From assembly GCA_938091475.1 (NCBI GenBank), contig CALLJI010000163.1, positions 1 through 7,820 of the forward strand: a stretch of DNA of 7,820 bases, read 5' to 3'. The position numbers and the translations under genes are program-made. This DNA comes from an uncultured Caldimicrobium sp. (GTDB lineage: Bacteria > Desulfobacterota > Thermodesulfobacteria > Thermodesulfobacteriales > Thermodesulfobacteriaceae). Shown here one piece after another: positions 6,533 through 7,820 of the stretch; positions within the stretch are counted from its first letter, which is position 1; each line of letters begins with the position of its first letter. Under the pieces are notes generated by a model. That model did no database searches. It saw only the letters and a program-made list of their open reading frames with translations, and was not told the origin of the DNA.

Positions 6533-7360
6533 TCAATCCAAATTTTTGACGAGGTATATTTTAACACTCTTTAAAAAATTTTTTAGTCTCAGATAAGATA
6601 ACATTGGTGGCTTTTCAAAAACTCCGTAGATAGTTGAGCCTGTCCCTGAAATATTAACCGCTAAAGCCCCTTCCTTTTGTAAGAAACTTTCTAACTCAAA
6701 ATACATTGGATAGTGTTTATAAAGAAGGGGTTTAAAATCGTTTATTAAGCCCTGAGTTTGTATCCAGGGAGGCAAGGCACTTTCGTATATAAGAGGTTCT
6801 TTTTCCTTAGTTATACCAAGCTTATTATAGGCCCAGGCTGTCTTTACTTGAAAATTAGGATAAAGGAGAAGGTAATAGGCAGGGAAAGAGGGATAAGCCT
6901 TTAGTTCTTCGCCAATGCCCTTTGCTTCGCAGGCGAAGCCATCCTTTACAAAAAAAGGAACATCTGCCCCTAATCTCTTGGCTAACTCCAAAACATAATT
7001 TTCCTCAATCTCAAAAATTCTACTTAACCACTTTAGTAATGTGCCTGCATTGCTGCTCCCACCTCCCAAACCAGCCCCCAAGGGAATCCTCTTTTTGACT
7101 CTTATTTTAATCTCTTGCTTAACTCTAAAAGTTTCTTTGAAATGCTTCCAAGCTTTAAAAATAAGATTTTCCTCTAAAGGGATTCTCTCATCAGATAAAA
7201 AATCGAGGGAAAAGGAGGAGCCAATTTTTATTTCTATTTCATCAAAGAGGGCAATCTTTTGAAAAATACTGTAGATTTCGTGGTAATTATCCTCTCTTTT
7301 TTTTAAAACTTGTAGAGTAAGATTAATCTTTGCAGGGGAGAGAAAAGAAAATGTGTCCAT
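6533..7360 (-). CDS. ispE: 4-(cytidine 5'-diphospho)-2-C-methyl-D-erythritol kinase
   Basis: IspE phosphorylates CDP-ME in the MEP pathway to isoprenoid precursors. It is a GHMP kinase of 275 residues, a normal length. SPAKINLTLQVL (8-19) has the catalytic Lys11. The substrate segment reads REDNYHEI, where R.DGYHE is usual. The glycine-rich ATP loop is PLGAGLGGGSSNAG (93-106), catalytic Asp133 lies in GADVPFF, and the C-terminal GHMP motif is SGTGSTIYG (238-246). The residues after ADVPFF read VKDGFACEAKGIGEEL. That appears about one residue longer than the usual form, and the extra part falls on a GC-rich 16-nt palindrome. The ATG has no Shine-Dalgarno: the 12 bases before it are TTTCCCCCTTTA. 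They follow the stop of the DUF1844 gene, which is in the same frame. No other start keeps the N-terminal motif, so translation is probably by reinitiation. Confidence 0.95.
   Translation of the reverse strand: MDTFSFLSPAKINLTLQVLKKREDNYHEIYSIFQKIALFDEIEIKIGSSFSLDFLSDERIPLEENLIFKAWKHFKETFRVKQEIKIRVKKRIPLGAGLGGGSSNAGTLLKWLSRIFEIEENYVLELAKRLGADVPFFVKDGFACEAKGIGEELKAYPSFPAYYLLLYPNFQVKTAWAYNKLGITKEKEPLIYESALPPWIQTQGLINDFKPLLYKHYPMYFELESFLQKEGALAVNISGTGSTIYGVFEKPPMLSYLRLKNFLKSVKIYLVKNLD
6924..6939. repeat. GC-rich 7-bp inverted repeat inside ispE
   Basis: GCTTCGC and GCGAAGC are separated by two bases and form a perfect inverted repeat in an otherwise AT-rich gene. It encodes the residues around GFACEA, just after the catalytic ADVPFF motif. 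Its minus-strand arm (TGGCTTCGC, plus-strand positions 6933-6941) matches the spacer palindrome at 1667-1675. Confidence 0.5.
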
Positions 7361-7372
7361 TAAAGGGGGAAA

Positions 7373-7639
7373 TTAACTACAAAGCTTTACATATTTAAGT
7401 TTTAGTTCATATAAAATAGTCTGGAGTAATTTTTCCTCTTCTTGAGTTAGATTTCCCTTGGTTTTTTCCTTTAGCATTTCCAAGGTTTCAATTGTTTGTC
7501 GAGCCAGCATAAGATTTGGCTCTTGCCGTTTGGTTATGGGATCAGGAATTTCTCCTAAATGCACTAAAGCTGCAGTATTCAGGGAGAGAATAAAGGTATT
7601 AAAATTGATTAAATGACAAAGATCATCATCCCACCTCAT
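7373..7639 (-). CDS. DUF1844 family protein
   Basis: This 88-residue cytoplasmic protein matches the DUF1844 pattern closely. FNTFILSLNTAALVHLGEIPDP (13-34) is followed by a conserved Asn-Leu and a helix, ARQTIETLEMLKEKTKGNLTQEEEKLLQTILYELKLKYV (46-84). The family is common in Deltaproteobacteria and related groups and has no known biochemical function. It is almost all helical, with no signal peptide. The N-terminus before the core is short (MRWDDDLCHLIN). The ATG is supported by the G-rich AAGGGGTGA that overlaps the preceding gene's TGA stop (7644-7646). It precedes ispE by 12 nt in the same reading frame, so a readthrough of its TAA would fuse the two. Confidence 0.88.
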   Translation of the reverse strand: MRWDDDLCHLINFNTFILSLNTAALVHLGEIPDPITKRQEPNLMLARQTIETLEMLKEKTKGNLTQEEEKLLQTILYELKLKYVKLCS

Positions 7640-7643
7640 CTTT

Positions 7644-7820
7644 TCACCCCTTCTTTTTAACTATAGTAGCTTCTGGCTTAATTAAAAAACCACCTTTGGG
7701 AGGCTTTTTTTCTGCTAAGTTTTCAGAAAGTCTTTTAATTCTGTCTGTAGGGTAATACTCCTTTGCCTTTTCTAAAAAACTTTGAGCCTCTTTTATCTTT
7801 CCATCTATTAAATAGTCTTT
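7644..7820 (-). CDS. C-terminal end of a TPR-like protein (5' end outside window)
   Basis: The minus strand is open from the right edge to a TGA at 7644-7646 and gives 58 residues: KDYLIDGKIKEAQSFLEKAK, then EYYPTDRIKRLSENLAEKKP, then PKGGFLIKPEATIVKKKG. The pattern 'YL..G...EA...L.KA...yP.d' is that of a tetratricopeptide repeat helix pair, followed by a basic, Pro/Gly-containing tail. It is too short to name. It sits four bases before the DUF1844 start, and its terminal codons carry that gene's ribosome-binding site, so it is the same transcription unit. The codon pattern and tight junction make it a real gene end rather than a chance frame. Confidence 0.6.
   Translation of the reverse strand, partial: KDYLIDGKIKEAQSFLEKAKEYYPTDRIKRLSENLAEKKPPKGGFLIKPEATIVKKKG

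Noticed and set aside
6294..6596. 100-codon open frame on the plus strand across the ispE-prs junction
   Set aside because: It is antisense to the 5' end of prs and the 3' end of ispE, both clear genes, and has no supporting features.

Overview
The window reads as an ordinary housekeeping stretch of an AT-rich bacterial chromosome. It is Gram-negative-like and probably thermophilic. The gene order on the minus strand (DUF1844 gene, ispE, prs, rplY, pth) resembles clusters known from Deltaproteobacteria and Thermodesulfobacteria. Heavy use of AGA/AGG and ATA codons and Lys/Glu/Ile-rich proteins also fit a thermophile such as a Thermodesulfobacterium/Caldimicrobium relative. This placement is inference from gene order and composition, not from a search.

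Layout. The left edge carries the 3' part of a LysR-type regulator on the plus strand (positions 1-720). It converges, with an 8-nt gap, on a YkgJ-type cysteine-cluster protein (729-1541, minus). A 181-nt spacer follows (1542-1722) that holds two 24-nt GTAG-headed imperfect palindromes. Everything from 1723 to the right edge is on the minus strand in two tightly packed blocks. In transcription order the first block is the tail of a TPR-like protein running off the window, a DUF1844 protein, ispE and prs. A 110-nt gap with a hairpin and an extended -10 promoter follows. The second block is rplY, pth, a PsiE-family membrane protein, guaA and a dolichol/phytol kinase-like membrane protein.

Function. 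prs makes PRPP, the precursor of purine nucleotides, and guaA makes GMP at the end of that pathway. rplY and pth serve translation. ispE belongs to the MEP isoprenoid pathway, and the last gene looks like a CTP-dependent prenol/lipid-alcohol kinase, so the two blocks share a loose isoprenoid theme. Junctions in the second block are extremely tight: two stop codons overlap the next Shine-Dalgarno, one junction is TAATG, and the last two genes overlap by 10 nt. This implies translational coupling throughout.

I found no CRISPR array, tRNA, rRNA, transposase or obvious novel system. The most interesting items are the small palindromic elements (one with a shared 9-mer core inside ispE), the missing Shine-Dalgarno and in-frame stop ahead of ispE, and the two membrane proteins of uncertain function embedded in the guaA operon.
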